A stretch of DNA of 32,644 bases, from NCBI GenBank assembly GCA_002336845.1, contig DDEX01000082.1, positions 2,902-35,545 of the forward strand, read 5' to 3'. A program made the position numbers and the translations under genes. The notes beneath the pieces were generated by a model. It made no database searches. It was given only the letters and a program-made list of their open reading frames with translations, and was not told the origin of the DNA. This DNA is from Rhodobacteraceae bacterium UBA1943. Its GTDB lineage: Bacteria > Pseudomonadota > Alphaproteobacteria > Rhodobacterales > Rhodobacteraceae. Positions 32,491-32,644 of this stretch are shown one piece after another; positions within the stretch are counted from its first letter, which is position 1, and each line of letters begins with the position of its first letter.

Positions 32491-32644
32491 ATGCGCCCCA
32501 TGTCACGCCTCGTCCTCTCCGCCCTTCTCCTCGCCCTTGCCGCCTGCGGCGCCCGCCCGTCTCATGACCGGGCGGCCGATGCGCCAAGGGTCTCGATCAC
32601 CTCCGCCAACTTCACCGATGCCCACCCCGTTGAGTGGAGCGGGA
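32491..32644 (+). CDS. Lipoprotein, N-terminal fragment cut by window edge
   Basis: The frame is open to the right edge. From ATG 32491 (or 32500) it encodes a short basic start, a hydrophobic stretch and the lipobox LAAC, followed by GARPSHDR, so it is a signal-peptidase-II lipoprotein. About 30 mature residues are visible (APRVSITSANFTDAHPVEWSG). This start is reminiscent of glycosyl-hydrolase-family-25 lipoproteins in related bacteria, but that identification is only a memory-based guess and needs the missing downstream sequence. Confidence 0.6.
   Translation, partial: MRPMSRLVLSALLLALAACGARPSHDRAADAPRVSITSANFTDAHPVEWSG

Noticed and set aside
1..32644. CRISPR array, tRNA or rRNA genes, insertion sequences, prophage
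   Set aside because: No regularly spaced direct repeats, cloverleaf-like segments, transposase or integrase motifs, or phage genes were noticed on either strand.

Overview
The window reads as chromosomal DNA of an alphaproteobacterium of the Rhodobacter/Paracoccus group (Rhodobacterales). The reasons are high GC coding sequence, the hisS-hisZ-hisG order with short-form HisG, an R. capsulatus-like XdhABC set, an Lrp-type regulator beside a putA without a DNA-binding domain, and a Hint-domain protein of a kind common in this group. No rRNA, tRNA, CRISPR array, transposase or phage gene was seen.

Layout. (1) 1-2887, minus: putA, cut by the left edge. Its last ~880 bases look as if they come from another lineage. 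(2) 3056-5179: a fused fatty-acid-hydroxylase/ICMT-like membrane protein (minus) and a divergent Lrp/AsnC regulator (plus). (3) 5283-8460, plus: an LpxR-like outer-membrane lipid A deacylase, a Hint-domain protein and an EamA-type exporter. (4) 8364-11679, minus: hisS-hisZ-hisG, tightly overlapping, with hisG running 97 bp into the 3' end of the exporter gene. (5) slyX (plus), then a DUF2971-like gene coupled to the 3' end of dnaE (minus), then dnaE. (6) 16692-29369: a nucleobase module with xdhA-xdhB-xdhC, a CodA-type deaminase, a low-GC secreted protein of unknown function, a GuaD-like deaminase on the opposite strand, and a four-gene BMP/nucleoside-type ABC transporter ending in a strong terminator. 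(7) 29460-30796: sulfide:quinone oxidoreductase behind an AT-rich perfect palindrome that resembles operators of ArsR-family persulfide sensors. (8) A DAO-family oxidoreductase, an AhpD-like CMD protein and the first bases of a lipoprotein gene.

How the genes fit together. The purine module can be read as uptake of a nucleoside or base by the ABC system, deamination of guanine to xanthine and cytosine to uracil, and oxidation of hypoxanthine/xanthine to urate by XdhAB, with XdhC supplying the matured molybdenum cofactor. The other genes are mostly housekeeping.

I found no obvious complete new defence or mobile system. The best leads are a GC-rich dispersed element read in frame inside xdhA, the mosaic putA, the desaturase-methyltransferase fusion between putA and its likely regulator, the DUF2971 gene translationally coupled to dnaE, the palindrome in front of sqr, and the 586-bp regulatory region of the nucleobase transporter.
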